A stretch of 64,000 bases of DNA from Bog-756 sp963829235 (lineage in GTDB: Bacteria > Actinomycetota > Acidimicrobiia > Acidimicrobiales > RAAP-2), in NCBI GenBank assembly GCA_963829235.1, contig CAWHIF010000002.1, positions 62,001-126,000 on the forward strand, written 5' to 3'. Positions 1 through 7,659 of the stretch are shown here, in pieces. Positions within the stretch are counted from its first letter, which is position 1, and each line of letters begins with the position of its first letter. The notes beneath the pieces are model-generated. The model was not told the DNA's origin. It saw only the letters and a program-made list of their open reading frames with translations, and did not search any database. The position numbers and the translations under genes were made by a program.

Positions 1-667
1 CGGTGAACCCCGGGACGATCCAGATGACCAGCCGGAGGAAGGAGACGACGGCGCCGATGTCGAAGAAGACGGTCCGGAGCCTCTCGTCGCGCAGATCTCC
101 GACGACGAGGCCTGCGGCCTCCGCCGCCGACCGAGCCAGTCGAGGGTCCCGCGCCGACCCGTGCATTCGCGTGCCCAGCATGAATTCGCCGAGCTCGCCG
201 ACGCTGGCCGGCCCGACCTGCTGCGAGAGAAAGGTGCCTCCCGGGCACAGGACGCGGGCGATCGCCTCCCACCAGGTGACGACAGGATGACGGCTGACCA
301 CCAAGTCGAACGACCCGTCAGTGAAAGGAAGGGCCGGCCTGTCGTCCTGGGCGGCGACGACATGGGCTCCGAGAGGCCGAAGCAACCGTGCCGCGACAGC
401 CACGTTGGGCGGGTAACCCTCGGTGGCCACCAACAAGGGTGGATGGCGGGGCAGCGTGGACAGCATCTCCCCCCCGCCCGACTGGATGTCCAGCATCCTC
501 GACGCCCCGGCACTCCTGTCGGCAACCAGCTCGGCGTACCGCCAGCTCGGTCTGTCCTCGCTGGCCCGTCCCGACAGCCAGCTGAAATCCCATCCCTCGA
601 TGGGCACCGCATCGGCCTCGGCGACCAGCTCCTCGAACGTGCGTGCCGATGGCACCGCGCCAGTCAC
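1..667 (-). CDS. Class I SAM-dependent methyltransferase, 3' end cut by window edge
   Basis: The gene runs off the left edge, so about 222 codons are visible. The sequence shows a Rossmann-type SAM site: motif I as MLDIQSGGGE, an acidic strand-2 end in VATEGYPPN, and a late motif ARVLCPGGTF. This is the usual layout of small actinobacterial methyltransferases of unknown substrate. I chose the GTG at 665-667 (reading VTGAVPSART) because it lies 23 bp after the stop of the ClpP-like gene; the ribosome binding site is weak and the frame stays open further upstream. It probably shares the transcript of the XRE and ClpP-like genes. Methyltransferase fold is fairly certain; the substrate is unknown. 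Confidence 0.75.
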   Translation of the reverse strand, partial: MTGAVPSARTFEELVAEADAVPIEGWDFSWLSGRASEDRPSWRYAELVADRSAGASRMLDIQSGGGEMLSTLPRHPPLLVATEGYPPNVAVAARLLRPLGAHVVAAQDDRPALPFTDGSFDLVVSRHPVVTWWEAIARVLCPGGTFLSQQVGPASVGELGEFMLGTRMHGSARDPRLARSAAEAAGLVVGDLRDERLRTVFFDIGAVVSFLRLVIWIVPGFT

Positions 668-690
668 GAAGCTCGTGCGACCAAGCCGTC

Positions 691-1365
691 TCAGCGGGAC
701 CCGAAGCCGATGGGCCGGCCCGGCAGGCGGTACATGCGGGCATCTGCCGCGGCCACCTCATCGACCAGGCCGTACTCGATGGCCTCCTCGGCGGTGAGGA
801 AACGACCGCGGTCGGCATCGTCGAGCACCCGCTGCAGGGGCTGGCCGGTCGCCTCGGACAGGCGGACACAGAACGCCCTCCACTGATCGGCATGGGCCGA
901 CGCCAGCTGATCGAGCTGCCGGGCATTGCCCTGCACCTCCACGCTCGGCTCGAGCAACCGCAGCCGAGCGTGGGCCGACATCAGCCGGTGGCTGCAGACG
1001 GCCAGCACGCCGACGGAGGGCCCCACGGCCTGCCCGACGCACGAGGCCCGGACCGGGACGCCGAGCACGTCGATGATGTCCATCAGCGCCAGTGCCGCGG
1101 TGAGCGTCCCGCCGGCGCTGTCGAGCTGCAGATGGACCGGGCCGTCGCCGATGGCATCCAACGTCATCAGCTCGACCCCGACCTCGTGGCCGACCTCATC
1201 GTCCACGGGACCCGAGAGCAGCACGATGCGGAGGTCGAACAGCTTCTTCCGCATCCAGGACCTCGGGTCGCCACCGTCCATGGTCCAGAGCCGGCCCGGC
1301 TCCTCCGAGCCGGGAGGCTCGAGCGCGCCGTGCGAACCTCGTGGATCCCAGCGGGTCGTCGTCAT
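691..1365 (-). CDS. ClpP-like protein with degenerate catalytic triad (ClpR-like)
   Basis: The 224-residue protein keeps the ClpP fold signature: LDSAGGTLTAA matches the oxyanion strand, and FLTAEEAIEYGLVDEV matches the C-terminal helix. Aligned without gaps to the intact clpP at 1854-2489, all three catalytic positions differ. The Ser position falls on Gly115 (CVGQAVGPS), the His position on Leu138 (ARLRLLEP), and the Asp position on Gly187 (DADRGRFL). It is therefore probably not a peptidase and may be a structural or regulatory ring subunit, as ClpR is in plastids and cyanobacteria. The ATG at 1365 overlaps the XRE stop by four bases, so the two are translationally coupled. It has an extra N-terminal region of about 30 residues. 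Fold certain; lack of activity is inference from the residues. Confidence 0.85.
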   Translation of the reverse strand: MTTTRWDPRGSHGALEPPGSEEPGRLWTMDGGDPRSWMRKKLFDLRIVLLSGPVDDEVGHEVGVELMTLDAIGDGPVHLQLDSAGGTLTAALALMDIIDVLGVPVRASCVGQAVGPSVGVLAVCSHRLMSAHARLRLLEPSVEVQGNARQLDQLASAHADQWRAFCVRLSEATGQPLQRVLDDADRGRFLTAEEAIEYGLVDEVAAADARMYRLPGRPIGFGSR

Positions 1366-1628
1366 CCGGGGCCCTCCTCCAGCGTCCAGTCGAGCCTCCG
1401 ACCGAGAGCGGAGGCATACCGCTCGACGGTCGACACCAGCACATCGGATGCCCCCGTCTCGATGCGGGCGACCGCCGACTGCGATGTCCCCATGCGGGCA
1501 GCCACCTGGGTCTGGGACAAGCCCAGTCCGTGGCGCAACTCGACCAGCTCGTCGCTCAACGCCCGACGGCGCTCGGATAGCTCGCGGAAGCCGGGGAACA
1601 CCGGCTCATGTCGTCGCTCGTCGGCCAC
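1362..1628 (-). CDS. XRE-family helix-turn-helix regulator
   Basis: An 88-residue DNA-binding protein. The central segment GLSQTQVAARMGTSQSAVAR (about residues 35-55) is a clear Cro/C1-type helix-turn-helix. The N-terminal stretch PGFRELSERRRALSDELVEL is likely helical. The GTG start at 1626-1628 is preceded by GAGGAGG. It is coupled by an ATGA overlap to the ClpP-like gene and faces the intact clpP divergently. Four 14-bp direct repeats begin 14 bp upstream of its start, and a further inverted repeat lies nearer clpP, so autoregulation and control of both clp genes is the simplest reading (inference). Confidence 0.85.
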   Translation of the reverse strand: MADERRHEPVFPGFRELSERRRALSDELVELRHGLGLSQTQVAARMGTSQSAVARIETGASDVLVSTVERYASALGRRLDWTLEEGPG

Positions 1629-1641
1629 CCCACCTCCTCAT

Positions 1642-1697
1642 CCGCACCTCACCGTACGCACCCCACCGTCCGCACCCCACCATCCGCACCCCACCGT
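1642..1697. repeat. Four tandem 14-bp repeats upstream of the XRE gene
   Basis: Four head-to-tail copies at 1642-1655, 1656-1669, 1670-1683 and 1684-1697, with consensus CCGCACCCCACCGT and one or two mismatches per copy. They lie in the divergent control region directly upstream of the XRE start. They could be operator sites or a slipped-strand microsatellite. Confidence 0.8.
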
Positions 1698-1763
1698 GGA
1701 TGGGGCGCCCGACTCCGGACGGAGCCCGCTCCGGCCCGACCGGCACCCCGGCTCCATCTCCAG

Positions 1764-1797
1764 GGTATCTCTTCAGCGGTATCTCAATACTGAGATA
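1764..1797. promoter_or_regulatory. Candidate operator in the clpP / XRE divergent promoter
   Basis: A perfect 7-bp inverted repeat TATCTCA-ATAC-TGAGATA lies at 1780-1797. The left half-site is repeated directly as GGTATCTC at 1764-1771 and 1778-1785, exactly 14 bp apart. This is the only AT-rich patch in the region and sits about 57 bp before the clpP start, where a promoter is expected. Operator function for the XRE protein is inference. Confidence 0.6.
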
Positions 1798-1853
1798 TCA
1801 TACTCGAGGTAGCCGGGGCGGACCGCCCGCCCGGTTCCCGATGGAGGTGCCCG

Positions 1854-2489
1854 ATGTCTGCCTATCAGGCCTTGATCCCGACGGTGGTGGAGGAGTCGAG
1901 CAGGGGCGACCGCGCCTTCGACATCTTCTCCCTTCTCCTGCGCGAGCGGATCGTCTTCCTCGGCCAGGAGGTCGATGACCAGGTGGCCAATCTGATCATC
2001 TCCCAAATGCTCTACCTCGAGTCCCTCGATCCGGAGAAGGACATCTCGCTCTACATCAACTCCCCCGGTGGTGCCGCCTACGCCGGGATGGCCATCTACG
2101 ACGTCATCCAACACGTGCGACCCGACGTGTCCACCATCTGCGTGGGCATGGGGATGTCGGCGGCAGCCATGGTCCTGTGCGGTGGCACCCCAGGGAAGCG
2201 GTTGGCGCTGCCGAACGCCCGGATCATGATCCATCAGGGAAGTGCCGGTACCCGCGGCGCTCCGAGCGACATGGAGATCCAGCTGCGCGAGGTTCTGGCC
2301 CTCACCCACCGGATGGCGGAGATCATCGCCCACCACAGTGGGAAGTCACCGGAGCAGGTCGCCGGCGACATCGATCGTGACTACTTCATGACGCCCGAGG
2401 AGGCGGTGGCCTACGGGATCATCGATGACATCATCGCCCCTCGCAGCGGCCTGTCCTCTTCGCCGACGGAGGGCGCACACCTGGCCTAA
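1854..2489 (+). CDS. clpP: ATP-dependent Clp protease proteolytic subunit
   Basis: A 211-residue ClpP of normal length. The catalytic triad is intact: Ser102 in CVGMGMSAAA, His127 in NARIMIHQG, Asp176 in DRDYFMTPEEA. The N-terminal VVEESSRGDRAFDIFSLLL is the usual ClpP processing-region sequence. It would form the barrel peptidase that degrades unfolded or tagged proteins delivered by a Clp ATPase; none is encoded in the window. GGAGG at about 1842-1847 precedes the ATG. It is divergent from the XRE and ClpP-like genes, which suggests an accessory, separately regulated ClpP rather than the housekeeping clpP1-clpP2 pair (inference). Confidence 0.95.
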   Translation: MSAYQALIPTVVEESSRGDRAFDIFSLLLRERIVFLGQEVDDQVANLIISQMLYLESLDPEKDISLYINSPGGAAYAGMAIYDVIQHVRPDVSTICVGMGMSAAAMVLCGGTPGKRLALPNARIMIHQGSAGTRGAPSDMEIQLREVLALTHRMAEIIAHHSGKSPEQVAGDIDRDYFMTPEEAVAYGIIDDIIAPRSGLSSSPTEGAHLA

Positions 2490-2562
2490 AGTCGTTCCCG
2501 TGTCCGATCCGTGCCGGGCAACGACCAGTCGGCCCGGAGTTCGGCAGGGGGAGGGTGTGTCG

Positions 2563-3651
2563 ATGGGGGTTCTACCCGAAGTGATGCCGGCCGCGGTCTA
2601 CCGCCGGCCGGGCGAGGTGGTGGTCGAGGAACTGCCGGTCCCTCGCCCTGGTCCGGGCGAGGTGCTGGTGGAGGTCGACCACTGTGGCATCTGCGGCTCG
2701 GACATCCATATGCTGCTGGACGGATGGGGTGACCAGCCGGGCCTGGTGGCCGGCCACGAGTTCACCGGGGCCGTGGCCGCGGTGGGCGAGGGTGTCGACG
2801 GCTGGGAGATCGGTGAGACAGTGGTCGGCGGCACGTCCCCGAAGTGCGGCCGGTGCCGCCGTTGCCTCGAGGGGAAGCCCTCGCAGTGCGAGAACCGCCA
2901 AGGCTCGATCGTCGACGGCCATAACGGGGCATTCGCCCGCTACCTGTTGGTGCGGGCCGCGGCGTTGCTACGGCTGCCGCCGGGCCTGTCGGCGCGTCAC
3001 GCGGCGCTGGCCGAGCCGCTGGCGGTGGCATTGCACGGGATCACCCGATCGGGCGTCGCACCCGGCGACCGTGTGATGGTCATCGGGGCAGGACCGATCG
3101 GCGCGCTGTCCATCGCCGCGCTGGTGGCGCGGGGAATCGGACCCATCACCGCCGTCGAGCCCGGGCAGCGGCGCAAGGAGCTGGCCGGGGCGCTCGGCGC
3201 CGACGAGGTCCTCGACCCGGCCGACCTGGAGAAATTCCCGCCCTGGGAACCGGAGCGGATCTCCGATCGGGCCGTCCACGTGGTGCTCGAGTGCTCCGGC
3301 AAGAAAGCGGCCATGGAAGTCGGCTTCCACCAGCTGCGTCGGGGCGGCACCATGGCGCTGGTCGGCGCCGGCATCGAGCACCCGTCGTTCGACCCCAACC
3401 GGTTCATCCTCAACGAGCTCCACATCGTGGGTTCGTTCGTCTACGACAAGGGTGGGTTCGAGCAGGCACTGGCCCTGCTGGCATCGGACGATTTCCCCAA
3501 CGATCTGCTGATCGAAGAGGAAGACGTCCCCCTGGACGGCATATCCGACGCGCTGGTCGGCCTGGCCGAAGGTCGCTTCGCCGGCAAGGTGATGGTGGTA
3601 CCCCGGCTCTCGGACGGAGCCGGCCCGGAACCGGCCTCCAGGAGGGCGTGA
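2563..3651 (+). CDS. Zinc-dependent medium-chain alcohol dehydrogenase (MDR family)
   Basis: The 362-residue protein has a GroES-like N-terminal domain and an NAD(P)-binding Rossmann domain with VIGAGPIG at about 174-180. Catalytic zinc ligands are visible in CGICGSD (Cys44) and AGHEF (His65, Glu66). A structural zinc lobe is formed by Cys95, Cys98, Cys101 and Cys109. It resembles threonine/sorbitol dehydrogenase-like MDR enzymes that oxidise secondary alcohols; the substrate cannot be told. The ATG at 2563 follows a GGGGGAGGG stretch; the frame is open further upstream without a better start. Its stop overlaps the next start (TGATG), making it the first gene of a three-gene coupled operon. 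Confidence 0.9.
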   Translation: MGVLPEVMPAAVYRRPGEVVVEELPVPRPGPGEVLVEVDHCGICGSDIHMLLDGWGDQPGLVAGHEFTGAVAAVGEGVDGWEIGETVVGGTSPKCGRCRRCLEGKPSQCENRQGSIVDGHNGAFARYLLVRAAALLRLPPGLSARHAALAEPLAVALHGITRSGVAPGDRVMVIGAGPIGALSIAALVARGIGPITAVEPGQRRKELAGALGADEVLDPADLEKFPPWEPERISDRAVHVVLECSGKKAAMEVGFHQLRRGGTMALVGAGIEHPSFDPNRFILNELHIVGSFVYDKGGFEQALALLASDDFPNDLLIEEEDVPLDGISDALVGLAEGRFAGKVMVVPRLSDGAGPEPASRRA

Positions 3652-4097
3652 TGGCCCACCCCTACTACCCGACCGGCAACCCTCGGTTCAACCACGTGGC
3701 CATGAGCCTCGATGCGGAGATGCTCGACGAGCACAACCGGGCCGACATCTGCCGGTTCTGGAGCGAGGTCTTCGGGTTCGACGAGATCGAGGTCATGACC
3801 GAGGACCGTCGTCGCCTCATCCTGTCGTGCGTGCACTGGGACCAGTTCATCTTCCTCATCGCCGACAGCGACCCGATGCGGTGTCCGCGGATGGACCACT
3901 TCGGCTTTTCGGTTGGGTCGCGCGAGGAGCTGGTGGGGGTGGAGGCCCGGGCCGTCGCATTCCGCGAGCAGGACGAGCGGGTGGACCTCATCGGCCTCCA
4001 CGTGGACGACCAGGGCGTCGTGAAGATCCACTCGGTCTACGTGAAGTACCTTCTGCCCATGATGTGCGAGGTCCAGTGGTGGGAGTTCGCGGCATGA
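3651..4097 (+). CDS. VOC-superfamily (glyoxalase/dioxygenase-like) protein
   Basis: A 148-residue protein with a vicinal-oxygen-chelate layout: NHVAMSL at the start, FWSEVFGFDEIEVM as the typical helix-strand, and MDHFGFSVGSREEL opening the second beta-alpha-beta-beta-beta unit. Candidate metal ligands are the His in NHVAM, the His in MDHFGF and a late acidic residue in CEVQWWEF. Such proteins isomerise, cleave or simply bind small molecules. It is translationally coupled on both sides, to the dehydrogenase and to the LLM oxidoreductase, so it likely handles the same pathway intermediate (inference). Confidence 0.75.
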   Translation: MAHPYYPTGNPRFNHVAMSLDAEMLDEHNRADICRFWSEVFGFDEIEVMTEDRRRLILSCVHWDQFIFLIADSDPMRCPRMDHFGFSVGSREELVGVEARAVAFREQDERVDLIGLHVDDQGVVKIHSVYVKYLLPMMCEVQWWEFAA

Positions 4098-5113
4098 GCG
4101 CCGCCGGCCCGACGTCGGCCACGGGTGCGGGTCCCCTGCAGATCGGCGTCTTCGTCCCCCAGGGTTGGAAGCTCGAGTACAGCGGCTGGAACGGACCCGA
4201 TGCATGGCACCGCTCGGTCGAGCTCGCCCGGCTGGCCGAGTCCCTCGGCTACGACCACCTGTGGGTCTACGACCACGTCGAGACCGTGCCGCGTCGTGAG
4301 GCGACCCATGTCTTCGAGGCGTACACCATGCTGGCGGCGCTGTCACAGCAGACGACGAGGGTCGGGCTGGGCCAGCTGGTGACGTGCGCCTCCTACCGAA
4401 ACGCCGGATTGCTGGCCAAGGAGGCCGCCTGCATCGATGTCTACTCGGGCGGTCGGCTCATCCTCGGACTGGGAGCGGGCTGGTTCCACGAGGAGTACCA
4501 CTCCTACGGGTACGAGTACCTCTCCAATCCGGAGCGGCTGGCCGTTCTCGATGAGACCCTCGAGGTGGTCCGCCGCCTGTGGAGCGAGGAGACGGTCACC
4601 TTCGACGGGCGCCATCTGCACTTCGACGGCGCCTACTGCGACCCCAAGCCGGTGCAGCAGCTGCCGCCGGTGCTGGTGGGCGGTGGGGGCGAGCGTGTGA
4701 ACCTTCGTATCGCCGCCCGTCGGGCCGACCTCACCAACTGGCAGGTGAGCCTCGAGGCCTTCGAACGCAAGTCGCGCCTGTTGGCCCAGTACTGCGAGGA
4801 GGTCGGCCGGCCGTTCGAGGAGATCAACCGCACCCACGGCCCGGACTGCCGCCTGTTCGACACCGAGGCGGAGACCCTGGCCTGGTGCGAGTCGGACGGC
4901 GGAGGGAACCTCTGGCCCGGCGTGCCCACCGACCGTTACCTGGCCGAGAACCTGGTCGGCCCGGTCGACCAGGTCATCGAGAAGACCCAGGCCTTCGTCG
5001 ACGCCGGGTGCCGGGGTCTCATCCTGTGGCTGCGCGACTTCCCGGGCGACGAGACCCTGCGCCGGTTCATGGCCGAGGTCGTCCCGGCCCTCAAGGTGCC
5101 GTCGGGCCGATGA
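4094..5113 (+). CDS. LLM-class flavin / F420-dependent oxidoreductase
   Basis: A 339-residue luciferase-like TIM barrel. Diagnostic stretches are LAESLGYDHLWVYDHVE, the VGLGQLVTC strand, the AACIDVYSGGRLILGLGAGW block with its conserved glycines, and the C-terminal LVGPVDQVIEKTQAFVDAGC. Family members use F420 or FMN to reduce or oxidise small molecules; the actinobacterial context favours F420 (inference). The ATG overlaps the stop of the VOC gene (ATGA). It is the last gene of the dehydrogenase-VOC-LLM operon. Confidence 0.9.
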   Translation: MSAAGPTSATGAGPLQIGVFVPQGWKLEYSGWNGPDAWHRSVELARLAESLGYDHLWVYDHVETVPRREATHVFEAYTMLAALSQQTTRVGLGQLVTCASYRNAGLLAKEAACIDVYSGGRLILGLGAGWFHEEYHSYGYEYLSNPERLAVLDETLEVVRRLWSEETVTFDGRHLHFDGAYCDPKPVQQLPPVLVGGGGERVNLRIAARRADLTNWQVSLEAFERKSRLLAQYCEEVGRPFEEINRTHGPDCRLFDTEAETLAWCESDGGGNLWPGVPTDRYLAENLVGPVDQVIEKTQAFVDAGCRGLILWLRDFPGDETLRRFMAEVVPALKVPSGR

Positions 5114-5239
5114 CCACTCGACGTGACCACTGAACCACGTCACCGGATAATCGGGCGGATGTCAGGCGAAAATTGGGTAGACGCTGGTACCCTCGTGCAG
5201 GGGTGATTTCCGACTCGATCCACCTGCTGGAGGTGAACC

Positions 5240-6253
5240 ATGCGTTTGAGGCTCTCGAACGCAAGCCCGATTGCCAAGACCGCGCTCGCGCTGGTGATCA
5301 TCGCGTCACTCTCCGGTATCGCGGTCGGTATCGCCACCCAGACCGGGGGTGCCGCCACGAAGGCCGCGGCAGCGGACCACGCCGCAACGAAGACCGCGCC
5401 GGTGCCGGAGCCGGCCGTCGAACATGAGGCAACCGCTCCGGCAAAGGCGACGACAGCAGCCACGACGGCAGCCACCACCTCGGCCACCGACAACGCCATC
5501 GTGGCCGCGGCGGCGAGCGAGGCCGGGATGCCCTACTGCTACGGCGGCGGAGGCATCGACGGCCCGAGCGAGGAGACCAACAATTCCTCGAGCCCCGGGT
5601 GCGCGTCGCCGGCCGTGGGCTTCGACTGCATGAGCCTGGCCCAGTACGCCGTGTACCAGGGGACCGGTCACCAGGTCGTCCTGGCCGAGAGCGGCCCCCA
5701 GCCGACGGGCGGGACGTTCATCGAGCCGCAGGGCACCGAGGCCGGCGACGTGAGCATGCTGCTGCCCGGCGACGCCGTCTTCTTCGGCGGGACCATCGGC
5801 GACTACGACCACTCGGGCATCTACGCGGGCAACGGGGAAGTGTGGGATGCACTCGACAATGGCATCCCGGTTCAAGAGCACGACTTCTCGACCATCTACA
5901 GCGACTACGGCAACGTCTTCGACGGCGCCTATCGGTTTACGGCCTCGGTCAACCCTCCCCCTCCGCCTCCGGCCCTCTCCATCACCACCACATCGCTGCA
6001 CAACGGCACCGTCTACAAGGTGACGCACAAGGCGTACTCGGTGACGCTCCATGCCTCGGCCGGCACTCCGCCGTACACGTGGTCGCTGGCGGTCGGGTCC
6101 AAGCACCTGCCGGTGGGCCTCAAGCTCGGGACCACCGGTGTGATCTCGGGGAAAGCCACCAAGAAGGGTACGTTCCCCTTCACGGTCAGAGCCGCAGACG
6201 CCGGCTCCCCCAAGGAGTCGGCGACGAAGGTCCTCTCGATCAAGATCGCCTGA
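5240..6253 (+). CDS. Secreted NlpC/P60-type cell wall peptidase with Ig-like C-terminal domain
   Basis: The 337-residue protein starts with a signal-anchor (TALALVIIASLSGIAVGIA), then an Ala/Thr-rich linker to about residue 85. The NlpC/P60 domain covers about 86-235: nucleophile Cys130 in VGFDCMSL and His191 in YDHSGIYAGNG. The usual Ser-Gly after the Cys is Met-Ser here. A proline run (NPPPPPPA) leads to a C-terminal putative Ig domain (about 245-337) with TPPYTWSLAVG and LPVGLKLGTTGVISG. It likely cuts peptidoglycan stem peptides outside the membrane. GGAGG precedes the ATG. Confidence 0.85.
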   Translation: MRLRLSNASPIAKTALALVIIASLSGIAVGIATQTGGAATKAAAADHAATKTAPVPEPAVEHEATAPAKATTAATTAATTSATDNAIVAAAASEAGMPYCYGGGGIDGPSEETNNSSSPGCASPAVGFDCMSLAQYAVYQGTGHQVVLAESGPQPTGGTFIEPQGTEAGDVSMLLPGDAVFFGGTIGDYDHSGIYAGNGEVWDALDNGIPVQEHDFSTIYSDYGNVFDGAYRFTASVNPPPPPPALSITTTSLHNGTVYKVTHKAYSVTLHASAGTPPYTWSLAVGSKHLPVGLKLGTTGVISGKATKKGTFPFTVRAADAGSPKESATKVLSIKIA

Positions 6254-6323
6254 CCACCCTCGGTCGGGGCCACGCGGCCACCGGTCCCGGGGTGTGCCGC
6301 CGTCGATTTCGCATCCGGCCGCC

Positions 6324-6329
6324 TAAGAT
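6324..6329 (+). promoter_or_regulatory. -10 box TAAGAT, leaderless-type spacing to an in-frame ATC
   Basis: TAAGAT is followed by exactly 6 nt and then ATC AGC GAA at 6336, which is in frame with the molybdopterin oxidoreductase 44 codons upstream of its first standard start. The 6-nt spacing is the same as at other leaderless starts in the window. Confidence 0.5.
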
Positions 6330-6467
6330 CCCGTCATCAGCGAACCCGGCCGCGGACAGACAGATCCTCGTGGCGACTCCTCCCCGCCCGACGTCGACGG
6401 AGCGGGTACCCGGCGCTCCTCCGGTGCCGACCGGGGCCCGTTCTCCGCCGCCAGCTGGCAGAGCCCG

Positions 6468-7658
6468 GTGCGTGGCCCCTGGCTGACATCGGTGTTCGGC
6501 GTGGTCCTGCTGGTCGGCATCCCGATCGAGTTCGTCACCGGTCTCCTCTCCTATGCCGCCTACGACCCCAGGCTCGGCAATCCCCCCAATTCGGCCAAGG
6601 GGATATTCGGCCTGTACCTGTTCGACTGGGTGACCAGGCCCAGCTGGCTCTACCGGGTCATCGAGAGCACCCACGTCTTCCTCGGCCTCGTCCTCGTCCC
6701 GGTGGTGTTGGCCAAGCTGTGGTCGGTCATGCCCAAGCTGTTCGAGTGGCCACCATGGCGGTCGGTGGCGCAGTTCCTCGAACGGGTGAGCCTGGTGCTG
6801 GTCGTCGGCGGCATCGTGTTCGAGATGGTCACCGGCATCTTGAATATCGACTACTTCACCCAGATCAACTTCTACTCCGGGCACTTCTACGGCGCGTGGG
6901 CGTTCATGGCCGGGTTCGTCGTCCACGCGGGTGTCAAGTTCGGCGACATGGTGCGGGCCCTGCGGACCAGGTCCCTCCGGACCGAGCTGCGGACCGGACT
7001 GGCCGGCACCCGGCCCGAGACGGTCGACAGCGCCCTCGTCGCACCCGAGCCGGCGGCTCCCACCATCTCGCGGCGGGGGGTACTGGCGCTCGTCGGCGGC
7101 ACCTCGTTCGCCGTCTTCGTGCTGACCGCCGGGGAGACGATCGGCGGTGGTCTGCGCCGGCTCGCCCTCTTCGGGACCCACTACCGGTCCCCGGACAGCG
7201 GGGCCAACCACTTCCCGGTCAACCACACCGCCGCTTCGGCCGGGATCACTGCATCGGCGACCGGCGCGGACTGGCGCCTCTCGCTCGTCGGCACCCGACG
7301 CGTCTCCCTCAGCCGCAACCGCTTGTTGACCATGCCGCTCACCACCGCCGATCTGCCCATCGCCTGCACCGAGGGGTGGTCGACGGAACAGCGCTGGACC
7401 GGCGTGCCCCTCGGCGATCTCGCCCGTCTGGCGGGTGTCGGGCATCCCGGACCTTCGCGGATACGGGCCCTCGACGGCGGGTCCATCATCCTTTCCGGCT
7501 CCCAGATCTCCGCGCCCGACTCACTGCTCGCTCTCCGGGTCAACGGGGCGGACCTCTCGCTCGACCACGGGTACCCCGCCCGGATCATCGTCCCGTCCGC
7601 CCCGGGCACCCACAATCTCAAGTGGATGAGCGAGATCGCCTTTTCGGAGGAGGCCTGA
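6468..7658 (+). CDS. Cytochrome b-like membrane domain fused to a molybdopterin-binding oxidoreductase domain
   Basis: From the GTG at 6468 the protein is 396 residues. The N-terminal part (to about 160) has four hydrophobic helices with candidate haem histidines at His69, His139 and His153. A further helix (about 203-224) follows a basic SRRG motif. The C-terminal domain (about 255-396) is sulfite-oxidase-like, with Cys300 in LPIACTEGWST as probable molybdenum ligand. It would pass electrons between an outside-facing Mo cofactor and the membrane. Family-like sequence (FSAASWQSP) continues in frame upstream of 6468 back to an ATC at 6336, so the real start may lie there. The next gene follows after 1 bp. 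Confidence 0.85.
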   Translation: MRGPWLTSVFGVVLLVGIPIEFVTGLLSYAAYDPRLGNPPNSAKGIFGLYLFDWVTRPSWLYRVIESTHVFLGLVLVPVVLAKLWSVMPKLFEWPPWRSVAQFLERVSLVLVVGGIVFEMVTGILNIDYFTQINFYSGHFYGAWAFMAGFVVHAGVKFGDMVRALRTRSLRTELRTGLAGTRPETVDSALVAPEPAAPTISRRGVLALVGGTSFAVFVLTAGETIGGGLRRLALFGTHYRSPDSGANHFPVNHTAASAGITASATGADWRLSLVGTRRVSLSRNRLLTMPLTTADLPIACTEGWSTEQRWTGVPLGDLARLAGVGHPGPSRIRALDGGSIILSGSQISAPDSLLALRVNGADLSLDHGYPARIIVPSAPGTHNLKWMSEIAFSEEA

Positions 7659-7659
7659 G

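Noticed and set aside
691..1365. Calling the minus-strand ClpP-like gene an active protease because a Ser follows Gly in GPSVG
   Set aside because: Aligning that Ser with the nucleophile needs a two-residue insertion although the segment to the His position is already shorter, and the His and Asp positions are Leu and Gly in any case.
5113..5239. A riboswitch (for example c-di-AMP type) before the NlpC/P60 gene
   Set aside because: The leader is only about 125 bp and I could not find the conserved core or pairing of known classes.
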